Below, in pieces: positions 27,551 to 35,547 of a stretch of DNA of 64,000 bases. Position 1 is the stretch's first letter. Every line of letters begins with the position of its first letter. This stretch comes from Candidatus Hydrogenedentota bacterium. Lineage in GTDB: Bacteria > Hydrogenedentota > Hydrogenedentia > Hydrogenedentales > JAEUWI01. The translations under genes were made by a program, and so were the position numbers. The DNA lies in the NCBI GenBank assembly GCA_019637335.1, contig JAHBVV010000036.1:1-64000 (forward strand), read 5' to 3'. The notes under the pieces are model-generated. The model saw only the letters and a program-made list of their open reading frames with translations. It was not told the DNA's origin and ran no database searches.

Positions 27551-28720
27551 ATGAAGTACAGGCGATTCGGCAAGACCGAACTGCGGATACCCGTGATCAG
27601 TTGCGGGGGCATGCGCTACCAGCAGTCCTGGAAGGACAGCGAGCGCCACCTGATCACCGAAGAGAGCCAGCGCGGCCTCGAGGCGTGCATCCGGCGCGCA
27701 GTGGAGCTTGGCATAAACCACATTGAAACCGCGCGGGGTTACGGAACAAGCGAATACCAACTGGGCAAGATCCTCCCGACATTCAAGCGCGACGAACTTA
27801 TCGTGCAGACCAAAGTCGGCCCGGACGCGGATGTGGCGAAGTTCCGGGCGGATTTTGAGGCGTCGATGGATGCGCTCCGGCTGGACTATGTGGATATTTT
27901 TTCGTTCCATGGCGTCAATACGGACGCGTGCCTGGAGAACACGAAGAAGTGCATGGATACCGCGCTCCAGTGGAAGAAGGAGGGGCGGATCCGGGATATC
28001 GGGTTTTCCACGCACGGGCCCACGCGGGTTCTGGTGGAAGCCATACAGACCGATATGTTTGAGCATATCAACCTGCACTGGTATTACATCTTTCAGAACA
28101 ACTGGCCGGCGATTGAGGAGGCCACAAAGCGCGACATGGGCGTGTTCATAATCTCGCCCAATGACAAAGGCGGTCTGCTGTATAAGCCGAGCGAGAAGCT
28201 GGTCGAACTCTGCAAGCCGCTGCACCCGATGGTCTTCAACGGGCTATTCTGTCTTTCGCGCCCGGAAGTGCACACGCTGAGCTGCGGGGTTTCCAAGCCG
28301 GAGGACTTCGACATCCATATGGAAACCGTGCGCCTTATGGACAATGCCGCGGAGTTGATCGCGCCGATCGAAGCGCGGCTTCGGGACGCGCTGGTGGGCG
28401 CGCTGGGCGAGGAGTGGGTGCGTAGCTGGGAGGAAGGGCTGCCGGACTGGGACGAGACCCCCGGGGACGTCAACATGCCCGTCATCCTCCGGCTGTGGAA
28501 CTACGCGAAGGCGTTTGACATGGTGGAGTACGGCAAGATGCGGTACGGCCTCCTCGGCAATGGCGGGCACTGGTTCCCGGGGAAGAAGGCGGAGGCGCTC
28601 GATGTGGAGGCGGTCAAGGCCACCGTGGCGGGCCATCCCTTCGCGGGCGTGATACCCGAGCGGATCCAGCAGGCGCACGAGATGCTCAAGGGGGAGGAGA
28701 AGAAGCGTTTGCAGGAGTAA
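27551..28720 (+). CDS. Aldo/keto reductase family protein
   Basis: 389 residues from ATG 27551 (GGAAGGAATGAGACC before it). The N-terminal TIM-barrel part shows AKR motifs: MKYRRFGKTELRIPVISCGGM, NHIETARGYGTSEYQLGKIL with the catalytic-type Tyr, TKVGPDADV, and DYVDIFSFHGVN with the His region. IRDIGFSTHGP follows. The C-terminal part (DWDETPGDVNMPVILRLWNYAKAFDMVEYGKMRY) is longer than in classic AKRs and is typical of large Planctomycete and Hydrogenedentes groups. It likely reduces a sugar-derived or other carbonyl with NADPH. A short gap suggests co-transcription with the upstream rhodanese. Confidence 0.88.
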   Translation: MKYRRFGKTELRIPVISCGGMRYQQSWKDSERHLITEESQRGLEACIRRAVELGINHIETARGYGTSEYQLGKILPTFKRDELIVQTKVGPDADVAKFRADFEASMDALRLDYVDIFSFHGVNTDACLENTKKCMDTALQWKKEGRIRDIGFSTHGPTRVLVEAIQTDMFEHINLHWYYIFQNNWPAIEEATKRDMGVFIISPNDKGGLLYKPSEKLVELCKPLHPMVFNGLFCLSRPEVHTLSCGVSKPEDFDIHMETVRLMDNAAELIAPIEARLRDALVGALGEEWVRSWEEGLPDWDETPGDVNMPVILRLWNYAKAFDMVEYGKMRYGLLGNGGHWFPGKKAEALDVEAVKATVAGHPFAGVIPERIQQAHEMLKGEEKKRLQE

Positions 28721-28808
28721 TGCAATCCGGCTCATATCCGCGCGGGCGCGGCGCCTTACCTGTCAAACCAGACCTTGCGGCCGAGGCTCCACTGAAAATT
28801 ATTTTAGT

Positions 28809-28831
28809 CTCCTGACACATCCTGTCAGGAG
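28809..28831. promoter_or_regulatory. Palindrome ahead of the DinB-like gene, possible operator
   Basis: CTCCTGACA-CATCC-TGTCAGGAG is a perfect 9-bp inverted repeat, with a TACACT -10-like hexamer at 28840-28845. It could bind a repressor dimer, or be a terminator for the upstream gene; no T-tract follows. Confidence 0.5.
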
Positions 28832-28897
28832 GCCGGTGCTACACTTGCGCCATCACTGAACGGGCAGCAGCCCCCAATCAACGATGGAGAAAGCACC

Positions 28898-29377
28898 ATG
28901 AACCCCGATCCCCTGATTACCCAACTGAAAGCCGTCAAGGAGTACTTCGACCGCTCTACCCGTAACCTCGCCGAGGAGCACGCGAACTTCCGGCCTACCC
29001 CCGAGATGATGACCGCCGCGCAGCAGGTCGCCCACGTCGCGCAGACCTTCGACTGGTTCATCGAAGGAGCGTTTCATCGGCCAGACGGCTTCGACATGGA
29101 CTTCGACAAGCACATGGAGGCCATCAACGCCGTCACGTCGCTCGCGGACGCCCGCGCCTGGTGGGAATCCTCCTTCAAGCGGGCGATCGAGGAAATCGCC
29201 GCGAAATCCGAGGCCGAACTCGACGCGCCGCTTCCCCCCGGCCCCGTCATGGGCGGCAGCCCGAGGTGGGCCATCGTGGGCGCGCTCGACGACCACACCG
29301 CGCATCACCGGGGCGCGCTCTCCGTCTATGCGCGCCTCAATGGGATCGTGCCGCCCATGCCCTACATGGACATGTGA
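28898..29377 (+). CDS. DinB-superfamily protein
   Basis: 159 residues with the four-helix DinB/YfiT-like fold: an N-terminal helix (LITQLKAVKEYFDRSTRNLAEE), the metal His in MTAAQQVAHVAQTFDWFIEG, and the C-terminal DDHTAHHRGALSVYARL with two further His ligands. Many members are metal-binding thiol transferases (bacillithiol, mycothiol or glutathione dependent); others have no known role. The three-His set is intact, so a metal site is likely. A palindrome 70 bases upstream may control it. The downstream hairpin at 29401 may end its transcript. Confidence 0.85.
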   Translation: MNPDPLITQLKAVKEYFDRSTRNLAEEHANFRPTPEMMTAAQQVAHVAQTFDWFIEGAFHRPDGFDMDFDKHMEAINAVTSLADARAWWESSFKRAIEEIAAKSEAELDAPLPPGPVMGGSPRWAIVGALDDHTAHHRGALSVYARLNGIVPPMPYMDM

Positions 29378-29400
29378 TCCCGATACACCGGCGCATTCCC

Positions 29401-29423
29401 GGCTGGCCTCGCCCGGGCCAGCC
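29401..29423. terminator. Weak hairpin after the DinB-like gene
   Basis: GGCTGGCC and GGCCAGCC pair around a short loop, 24 bases after the DinB stop. No T-tract, so intrinsic termination is uncertain. Confidence 0.4.
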
Positions 29424-29452
29424 GGGAAGCCGCATCGCCCGCCCGGGAATGC

Positions 29453-29458
29453 TATAAT
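29453..29458 (+). promoter_or_regulatory. -10 hexamer ahead of the secreted protein at 29486
   Basis: TATAAT at 29453-29458 lies 28 bases before the ATG at 29486. No good -35 element is seen in the GC-rich sequence upstream. Confidence 0.4.
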
Positions 29459-29485
29459 AATCCCAGCTTCCACGATGAGGGTCCG

Positions 29486-30442
29486 ATGTTCCGCCGACGC
29501 GCCGAAAAGCTGTTTCTGTACACGCTCCCGCTCCTGTTCTTCGCGTGCCTGCCCGCCGAAGCGGGGGAGACCGACCAATACCTCACCTGGACCGTCGAGC
29601 TGGAAGATTCCGCGCCCGCCCTCAACGCCTATCTGGACCGCGAGATCCGCGCCTTTGTCGAGAAAATGAACCGGCGCAACGACAAGGTCGACGATCCCGC
29701 GGCGTTCACCGCCGCGTGTTTTCAGCATCTCTTTGGCGGGCTCTTCGCGTCCCGGCTCCGCAACTGGCTCAAGAATGCGGAAGAGGTTGACCGTTTCCCT
29801 TCCGACGGCCTGTCGGACTGGGAATACCAGCGCATGAGCGTGCTCCGCGAGCCCGCCTTCCCGTTCATCCTGCCCATGGCCCAGACCATTCGCGTGGGCG
29901 ACGTCTACCTGGGTATCGACAAGATCGGGCACATGTTCGGATTCGGGCGGCGCTACGTGCAGCGCTACCACCGCCACCGGGACGCCGGAGAGGCCCACGA
30001 CGAGGCCCTCGATCGCGTGCTGGCGTGGGGGCTGCGCCAGGAACTCACCCTGGTCGGGAAACTGGTCGACGGCATCTTCTCCCACGCCGACCTGGAGGCC
30101 AACTACCAGGGGTTTCGCCTCGCCCGCGTCCTCTACCACGGGCCGGACGCGCTCTTCTATCGCGATGGCGATGCGTGGCGCTACCGGGGCGGACTCGATA
30201 TCCGCGACTTCGTCACGCCCGATATGGACGAATCCTACAACACCAATGATTACGCCGGCTGGCGCGCCCGCCTCGTCACCCCCATCGTCGAGGAACGCTA
30301 CGCCCCGCTGGAAGAGACGGATGCCGTGCGGGACCGGTTCAGGCGCTACGCGCGCGACTACGCTCCGAGCCGGTCCAAGCGCTTCGTCGACGCCTGGTTT
30401 GAACGCGACCGCGATGACAGCGGGGCCCTCGCGCGCAAGTGA
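29486..30442 (+). CDS. Secreted protein of unknown function with DKIGH motif
   Basis: 318 residues with a signal peptide (FLYTLPLLFFACLPAEA). The mature protein is mostly polar and helical. Notable is YLGIDKIGHMFGFGRRY near residue 155: a D-K-x-G-H motif occurs in some uncharacterised membrane/periplasmic protein families, and the later segment FSHADLEANYQGFRLARVLYHG may contribute to the same site. I do not recognise the family. GAGGG lies five bases before the ATG. It is followed closely by the Cys-rich gene at 30475. Confidence 0.7.
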   Translation: MFRRRAEKLFLYTLPLLFFACLPAEAGETDQYLTWTVELEDSAPALNAYLDREIRAFVEKMNRRNDKVDDPAAFTAACFQHLFGGLFASRLRNWLKNAEEVDRFPSDGLSDWEYQRMSVLREPAFPFILPMAQTIRVGDVYLGIDKIGHMFGFGRRYVQRYHRHRDAGEAHDEALDRVLAWGLRQELTLVGKLVDGIFSHADLEANYQGFRLARVLYHGPDALFYRDGDAWRYRGGLDIRDFVTPDMDESYNTNDYAGWRARLVTPIVEERYAPLEETDAVRDRFRRYARDYAPSRSKRFVDAWFERDRDDSGALARK

Positions 30443-30474
30443 CGGCCACCGCGCCGCGAACCCACGGAGCTACC

Positions 30475-31068
30475 ATGAACGCCCTTCCCGAGAACCATGT
30501 CCAGATCGACGGTATCCTGGTGGATGTTCCGGCCCTCATGAAGCTCAAGCACTACTGCGACCCCATGCTCTGCCGGAACAAGCGCTACTGTTGCGCGAGC
30601 TACGAGATCACGATCGACCGGGCCGATATGCGCCGCGCGATCGGATTGATGCCGTCCGCCGCCGCGTTTGCGCCCGAGGTGGGGGAGGGGCGCGACCACG
30701 AGAATCCCTTCGAGAAAATCGAAACCGGCCGCTGGGCCATCGATTGTGATGACGAGACCGAGGCCTGCGCCTTTTCCTTTCGCGACAAGCAAGGCTGCGG
30801 CTGGTGTTCCCTCCACGCCGCCGCGCTCGAACTGGGCCTCGACCCCTACCAGCAGAAGCCACAATCCTGCACCATGTGGCCCCTCGCGCTCTCCGAAGGC
30901 GATCCGCCCGTGCTGTCCATTCAGGATGACGTGTACACCTTCCCCTGCGCCTGGAAACGGCGCGGCAAACCCAAAGGCCTGTACCCCGACATCGCGGACA
31001 ACGTGAAAGCCATCTTCGGCGAGGCCTTCCTCGAAAAACTCAACCACGCCATCGCCCGAGATGCATAG
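30475..31068 (+). CDS. DUF3109/YkgJ-like cysteine-cluster protein
   Basis: 197 residues. Cysteines are arranged as VQIDGILV...HYCDPMLCRNKRYCCASYEI near the N-terminus, then EACAF, GCGWCSLHAAALELGL and KPQSCTMWPLAL, ending TFPCAWKR. This order (C-C-CC, then C, CxxC and a KPxSC motif) matches DUF3109 and related YkgJ-type families, thought to bind zinc or an iron-sulfur centre; their role is not established. The protein is cytosolic by sequence. The ATG at 30475 with GGAG upstream is preferred to an in-frame ATG at 30439 that lies inside the preceding gene. Confidence 0.78.
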   Translation: MNALPENHVQIDGILVDVPALMKLKHYCDPMLCRNKRYCCASYEITIDRADMRRAIGLMPSAAAFAPEVGEGRDHENPFEKIETGRWAIDCDDETEACAFSFRDKQGCGWCSLHAAALELGLDPYQQKPQSCTMWPLALSEGDPPVLSIQDDVYTFPCAWKRRGKPKGLYPDIADNVKAIFGEAFLEKLNHAIARDA

Positions 31069-31203
31069 CCAAAGCCAAATGCCTCAGAACGTGGCCCACC
31101 GGTCCCCGACCGCCGTGCCCGGCGCCGCCACAGACGCCACAGTCGCCGCTGCTGTCCCTGTAGTCCCTGCCAAACCCAACTCCATCACCCACAGGAGCCA
31201 CCC

Positions 31204-32178
31204 ATGACCCCCTACCTTATTGGCGTCGAAATCGGCGGCACCAAACTCCAGGTCGCCCTGGGAGATCGCGACGGCCACATTTTCGCCCGCGAGCGCGGCG
31301 ATGTCGACCCCCGGCGCGGCGCCGAAGGCATTCTGGACTGGCTCGACGCCGCCACCCGAAAGATCATCGAAGGCTGCCCGCGCGATGGCCACCCCGGCGC
31401 CATTGGCATTGGATTCGGCGGCCCCGTCGACTCCGCCACCGGCCAGGTGCTCGTCTCCCACCAGATCGAGGGGTGGGAGGGCGTCCACCTCAAAACCTGG
31501 TTCGAAGACCGCTTCAAGCTTCCAGCGTGCGTCGAGAACGACGCCAACGCCGCGGGCTGGGCTGAATACTGCCTCGGCGCCGGCAAGGGAACCCGCTGCT
31601 TTGTGTACTGCAACATCGGCAGCGGTATCGGCGGCGCCCTCGTGGTGAATGGGCAACTCTACAACGGGCAAGGGCTCGGCGCCTGCGAAATCGGCCACAC
31701 CTACGTGCCCGACTGGACCGCCGACGTCCCCGGGGCCGCCGACAAGCTGGAGCACCTCTGCTCCGGCTGGTCCATCACCCGACGGATACAATCCTGGAGC
31801 GATCTCGATCCCGACTCGATACTCGAGCGCCTCGCGGGGGGCGACGCCCGCGCCCTTACCTGCCCCATCCTCGCCGAGGCCGCCCGCCAGGGGGATTCCC
31901 GCGCGCTTGCGGAGATCGGCGCCGTCGCCAACGCGGTCGGGCGCGCCCTCAGCAACGTCGTCACCCTGCTGCACCCCGAACGCATCGCGCTTGGCGGCGG
32001 CGTCGCGCTCATGGGGGACGTCCTCCTGAAGCCGCTCGCCGCCAGCATCGACCAGCACGCCTTCGGCCCCTACCGCGGCCGCTACCAGCTCGTTCCCTGC
32101 GCGCTCGAGGAAGACGTCGTCACCGCCGGCGCACTCCTGCTCGCGCGCGATCTCCTCGATCCGCCCGCGCAACCGTAG
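31204..32178 (+). CDS. ROK-family sugar kinase
   Basis: 324 residues with both ROK nucleotide-binding signatures: VEIGGTKLQVAL at the N-terminus and GIGFGGPVDSATG. The catalytic ENDANAAGWAEY and the phosphate loop NIGSGIGGALV follow. ACEIGHTYV is present, but the zinc-binding CxCGxxGC cluster of most ROK kinases is missing; only HLCSG remains. ROK enzymes phosphorylate glucose, fructose, N-acetylglucosamine or N-acetylmannosamine. No DNA-binding HTH is fused, so it is an enzyme and not a ROK repressor. AGGAG sits nine bases ahead of the ATG. It is the last gene before a tRNA-Ala on the other strand. Confidence 0.88.
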   Translation: MTPYLIGVEIGGTKLQVALGDRDGHIFARERGDVDPRRGAEGILDWLDAATRKIIEGCPRDGHPGAIGIGFGGPVDSATGQVLVSHQIEGWEGVHLKTWFEDRFKLPACVENDANAAGWAEYCLGAGKGTRCFVYCNIGSGIGGALVVNGQLYNGQGLGACEIGHTYVPDWTADVPGAADKLEHLCSGWSITRRIQSWSDLDPDSILERLAGGDARALTCPILAEAARQGDSRALAEIGAVANAVGRALSNVVTLLHPERIALGGGVALMGDVLLKPLAASIDQHAFGPYRGRYQLVPCALEEDVVTAGALLLARDLLDPPAQP

Positions 32179-32212
32179 CCCGCACCCGCGCCAAGGGCCA
32201 TCCAAAAGAAAA

Positions 32213-32247
32213 CCGCCCAAGGGGCGCTTGCGCAAACCCTTGGGCGG
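32213..32247 (-). terminator. Terminator of the tRNA-Ala gene
   Basis: CCGCCCAAGGG / CCCTTGGGCGG, a perfect 11-bp stem. In the leftward direction it is followed by TTTTCTTTT. It lies 13 bases past the tRNA 3' end and may also stop rightward readthrough from the ROK kinase gene. Confidence 0.85.
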
Positions 32248-32259
32248 TGGAATGTTACA

Positions 32260-32335
32260 TGGTGGAGCTGAGGGGGATCGAACCCCTGGCCTCCGCATTG
32301 CGAACGCGGCGCTCTACCAACTGAGCTACAGCCCC
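32260..32335 (-). tRNA. tRNA-Ala(CGC), CCA encoded
   Basis: A full cloverleaf on the minus strand: GGGGCTG acceptor, TAGCTCAGTTGGTAGAGC D arm, CCGCG-TTCGCAA-TGCGG anticodon arm with anticodon CGC (codon GCG), AGGCC variable region, AGGGG-TTCGATC-CCCCT T arm, CAGCTCC-A and CCA. The acceptor carries the G3:U70 pair that specifies alanine. A terminator follows. Confidence 0.95.
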
Positions 32336-32435
32336 GTAACAAGGCGCAAAGAATAGCAAATACGCGGGCGCGTATGCAAGCATTGGGCGCTGTTTTTTGT
32401 TTGAATCTCCAGGCGGCCGGTGCGGCGATTTCAAC

Positions 32436-33008
32436 CTACATATTCGGGATGTTCCGCCCGATCAGGGTAAGGAATTCCTGCCGGGTAATGGGTTCATCCC
32501 GGAAGCTCCCGAGCACGGACGAAGTCGTCATCACCGAGTTCTGCTTTTGGACGCCTCGCATCATGCTGCACAGGTGCTGGCACTCAACCACAACCCCCAC
32601 GCCCTCGGCCTGGGTCTGCCGCATGATCTCCTCGGCGATCTGCGCGGTGAGGCGCTCCTGAATCTGGAAGCGCCGCGCGTAGAAGTCCACGATACGCGCC
32701 AGCTTGCTCAGACCGATCACCTTTTTCTCCGCAATGTAGCCCACGTGGCAGCGGCCGAAGAACGGAAGCATGTGGTGTTCGCAGAGGCTGTAGATCTCGA
32801 TATCCCGGCTGATGATCATGTTGTTGGATTCAGCCTCGAATATCGCCTCGTTCACGATCGCGTTGATATCCTCCCGGTAGCCCGACGTCAGGAATTCATA
32901 GGCCTGGGCCACCCGGTGGGGGGTCTTCAGGATCCCCTCGCGGTCAGGGTCTTCCCCCAGCTCCACCAGGAGCTCACGCACCAGCGCGGCGATTCGGTCT
33001 CGGTTCAT
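32436..33008 (-). CDS. folE: GTP cyclohydrolase I
   Basis: 190 residues matching FolE closely: [21 protein letters not shown], the zinc-binding [12 protein letters not shown] (Cys and His), [23 protein letters not shown] with the catalytic His region, and [11 protein letters not shown] with the second zinc Cys. It converts GTP to 7,8-dihydroneopterin triphosphate, the first step of folate synthesis, as a decamer in the cytosol. It is the last gene of a leftward folate cluster and overlaps folK by four bases (ATGA), implying translational coupling. Confidence 0.97.
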   Translation of the reverse strand: MNRDRIAALVRELLVELGEDPDREGILKTPHRVAQAYEFLTSGYREDINAIVNEAIFEAESNNMIISRDIEIYSLCEHHMLPFFGRCHVGYIAEKKVIGLSKLARIVDFYARRFQIQERLTAQIAEEIMRQTQAEGVGVVVECQHLCSMMRGVQKQNSVMTTSSVLGSFRDEPITRQEFLTLIGRNIPNM

Positions 33009-33520
33009 TTCAGCAGGGTCTCCTTGAGGCGGCGCGTAAACTCGGGCTCGGGTTTCAGGGCGGCTATCGCGCCCGGGTCGGCTGATTCATTGAGGGGCTC
33101 GGACTGCCCCGGGAGTACAAGTGCTGGCGCGAGTTCCAGCAGGCCCGCCGCAAGAAAGGGGCGGGTCAGGATATCCGGATCCGGAATTTCCAGGCCGCCC
33201 GTTCGGATTATCGCATCGCCAAACAATAGTATATCCAGGTCGAGCGTGCGAGCCGCATACCGATCTTCGGTGCGGATGCGGCCCGCCGCCCGTTCGATGG
33301 CATGCAACAACTCCTGGAGGCGGCCCGGCAGTAGATCCGTTTCCACCGAAAGCACGCCGTTCAGGTAGTCCGGCTGTTCCGGGCGGTCTATCGCCGGCGT
33401 GCGGTAGAACGTCGACACGCCCGTAATCGCGGTGCTCTTGCCCAGCAGCGCGAGCGACGACAGGAGGTTCGTTTCCGGATCGATATTCGACCCCGCGCCA
33501 ATGAAAACAATCGTATACAT
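33005..33520 (-). CDS. folK: 2-amino-4-hydroxy-6-hydroxymethyldihydropteridine diphosphokinase
   Basis: 171 residues with the HPPK signatures: [21 protein letters not shown] at the N-terminus, [26 protein letters not shown], the catalytic [20 protein letters not shown] with the DLDILL motif, and [21 protein letters not shown]. It transfers pyrophosphate from ATP to 6-hydroxymethyl-dihydropterin. It lies between folB and folE in one transcription unit (8-base gap to folB, 4-base overlap with folE). Confidence 0.95.
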   Translation of the reverse strand: MYTIVFIGAGSNIDPETNLLSSLALLGKSTAITGVSTFYRTPAIDRPEQPDYLNGVLSVETDLLPGRLQELLHAIERAAGRIRTEDRYAARTLDLDILLFGDAIIRTGGLEIPDPDILTRPFLAAGLLELAPALVLPGQSEPLNESADPGAIAALKPEPEFTRRLKETLLK

Positions 33521-33528
33521 GGCGTTCC

Positions 33529-33906
33529 TCAGGAGGCGGCATCGGCCCGGGTGCGCGCAATCTCCACCGCCACGCTCCGGGCGAAGCGAAGGGCCCCGGG
33601 CTTGTCCACGGTCACCTGCGCCAGCGCCACGCCGGGCGGCTCCAGGCAGATGCGGGCCACTTCCTCGGCGAGCTTCTCAATGAGGAAAAACTCCGAGGAT
33701 TCCACCATCGCCACAATCTTCTTCTTGATGGCCTTGTAGTCCACCGTATCCTCGATGCGGTCCGATGCGCATGCCTGGCGCAGATCGCAGCGCAGCACGA
33801 CATTGATGATAACGTCCTGCCGGTGGGTGCGTTCTTCGGGGTATATGCCCACAATACAGCGGAGTAGCAGGTCCCGGATATAAATCTTGTCCAAGCGATT
33901 ACCCAT
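33529..33906 (-). CDS. folB: Dihydroneopterin aldolase
   Basis: 125 residues from ATG 33906. FolB features: DKIYIRDLLLRCIVGIYPEERTHRQDVIINVVL, DTVDYKAIKKKIVAMVESSEFFLIEKLAEEVA with the catalytic Glu and Lys regions, and VTVDKPGALRFARSVAVEI. It cleaves dihydroneopterin to hydroxymethyl-dihydropterin and glycolaldehyde. The chosen start overlaps the SDR gene by eight bases; an in-frame ATG at 33942 would extend well into it. Confidence 0.93.
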   Translation of the reverse strand: MGNRLDKIYIRDLLLRCIVGIYPEERTHRQDVIINVVLRCDLRQACASDRIEDTVDYKAIKKKIVAMVESSEFFLIEKLAEEVARICLEPPGVALAQVTVDKPGALRFARSVAVEIARTRADAAS

Positions 33907-34648
33907 ACATGCACCCCCGCAGGTTTCGGCCCCCGTCCACATAGATAACCTGGCCCGTCACGAAACTATTCCGGAGCAGGAACAATACGGACTCCGCCAC
34001 CTGATCCGCGCTGCCATAGGTCTGCAACGCATTCGTGTGCTTGAGGCCCTCCAGGTAGGACGTATCCTTGCCTTCCGGCGGAAGCACCAGGCCCGGCGCG
34101 ACGCCATTCACCCGCACCTGCGGCGCATACTCCACCGCCATCATCCGCGTCAGGTCGTGCAGCATTTTCTTGCTGAGGTGGTACGGCACGTGTTTGCGGT
34201 CGTAATCCCGCACCATCGTATCCAGAAAATTGATCACCGCCCCCGCGCGCCGGGCCTGCGCCAGCCGCCGCGCGAGCAGCGCCGGGGCCAGCGTATTGAC
34301 CTGGATGTTCGGCAGCAGGGTGTCGCCGGAGAGTTCATCCAACGCGCCCTCGGGAAAGATCGAGGCGCTGTTGATCAGAAAATCGATCTCGCCCGCATGT
34401 GAAACCGCGGCGTCCCAGACGGTGTCCACGGCGGCAGGGTCCGCCAGGTCCCCCTGAACGCACCACGCGCGGACCCCGGAGCCCTTCAGATCCTCCGCCG
34501 TCGCCAAGGCCTCGCGTTCCGAAGATCGGTAGTGCAGAACGCAGTGCACCCCCGCGCGGGCGAGCGCCCCGGCCGTGGCGGCGCCGAGCCGTTTTGCGCC
34601 ACCGGTAATCAGGGCAGTTTTTCCAGCAAGATCGAGCAATCCGGGCAA
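33899..34648 (-). CDS. PTR1/FolM-like pteridine reductase (SDR family)
   Basis: 249 residues, classical short-chain dehydrogenase. The cofactor motif is TGGAKRLGAA; TGxxxRxG with Arg is the mark of NADPH-dependent pteridine reductases. NSASIF stands for the NNAS motif, NFLDT for the catalytic Ser region, and YHLSKKML gives the Y-x3-K pair. The position at the head of folB-folK-folE makes a dihydropteridine/dihydrofolate reductase (FolM-like) role likely, perhaps standing in for a missing folA. The start is a TTG with GGAG upstream; no ATG alternative keeps the N-terminal glycine motif. A generic SDR activity cannot be excluded. Confidence 0.82.
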   Translation of the reverse strand: MPGLLDLAGKTALITGGAKRLGAATAGALARAGVHCVLHYRSSEREALATAEDLKGSGVRAWCVQGDLADPAAVDTVWDAAVSHAGEIDFLINSASIFPEGALDELSGDTLLPNIQVNTLAPALLARRLAQARRAGAVINFLDTMVRDYDRKHVPYHLSKKMLHDLTRMMAVEYAPQVRVNGVAPGLVLPPEGKDTSYLEGLKHTNALQTYGSADQVAESVLFLLRNSFVTGQVIYVDGGRNLRGCMYG

Positions 34649-34699
34649 CAGTACACTCCGGTACAGCGCGGCTTTCCCGGCCGCGGCGTGGAAGCGGAA

Positions 34700-35494
34700 T
34701 CAGTTTTCGGGGTAGGGGGGAACCTGCTGGACGCCTTCGAGCACATCGGCGGCCGGCAGGATGATCGGCATTACATTATTCCGGCGCGCCCCCGCCGAGG
34801 CCTCCGCGCTGATCGCGCGCAACACGAACACGCCCACCAGTTTGCCGTCCAGCCGGAACACCGGGCTGCCCTGGGTCGTGCTGGTGGGGTCATTGCCCGG
34901 GATGTAGTAGCGCCGGGGCCGTTCCACGACCGCGTCGATGTACTCAAATGAGGCCGAGAACACGCGGTTGGCCACGCGCCCGAGCCGGTTCAGCGTAACC
35001 ACGCGATCCAGCAGCTGCACTTCGCCGTTCTCTTCCAGGCTCACATGCGCCATCGGGGCTTCGGGCTTCTTCAGCGGGCGAATGAAGGCCAGGTCAAGCT
35101 CCACATCGCGAATAACCACTTCCGCCGGGATCTCGGTGTTATCGTGCATCAGCATTTTCAGATCGTTGATCTGGCTGTCCATCCTGAAATCCTGGCCGCC
35201 GCCCATCATCGTCTTGTAGATGCTGCTCGGATCCGTCGACGAAAGCGCAAGCACGGTGAGGCCGTCCGGGCTGATCACCGTGCCCGTGGCTTCCTCTTTC
35301 GACTCGTTTTCGTTCGTGCTGCCGCCGAACGAGGAGGATATCTTTACCACCATCTGCACCGTCACCACCGCCGCCCGATGGTTCTCCAGAATGGCGCGCC
35401 CGGCCGCGGCGTCCTCGCTGGCCAGCGCGGGCCGCGCCAGCAGCGCCAGCAGGCCCAGCGCCAAAACGGTAGCGGTGCGGTTTTTTGCTCGCAT
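34700..35494 (-). CDS. Exported HtrA/trypsin-like pseudoprotease
   Basis: 264 residues with a signal peptide (VLALGLLALLARPALA). The body follows the HtrA protease core at low similarity: ATGTVISPDGLTVLAL where active enzymes have the catalytic NHV, DVELDLAFIR at the Asp position, and STTQGSPVFRLDGKLVGV where active enzymes have GNSGGP. The His is replaced and the oxyanion loop is altered though a Ser is present. It should be proteolytically inactive and may bind or regulate. The adjacent upstream gene is an intact HtrA protease, so a partnership is plausible. The start at 35494 has AGGAAG and begins the signal peptide. Confidence 0.75.
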   Translation of the reverse strand: MRAKNRTATVLALGLLALLARPALASEDAAAGRAILENHRAAVVTVQMVVKISSSFGGSTNENESKEEATGTVISPDGLTVLALSSTDPSSIYKTMMGGGQDFRMDSQINDLKMLMHDNTEIPAEVVIRDVELDLAFIRPLKKPEAPMAHVSLEENGEVQLLDRVVTLNRLGRVANRVFSASFEYIDAVVERPRRYYIPGNDPTSTTQGSPVFRLDGKLVGVFVLRAISAEASAGARRNNVMPIILPAADVLEGVQQVPPYPEN

Positions 35495-35547
35495 GGGTTC
35501 TTCCTCTTTCGGTTCGGGTCGCAATGCAGCCAGGAACGCGGTCCGGT

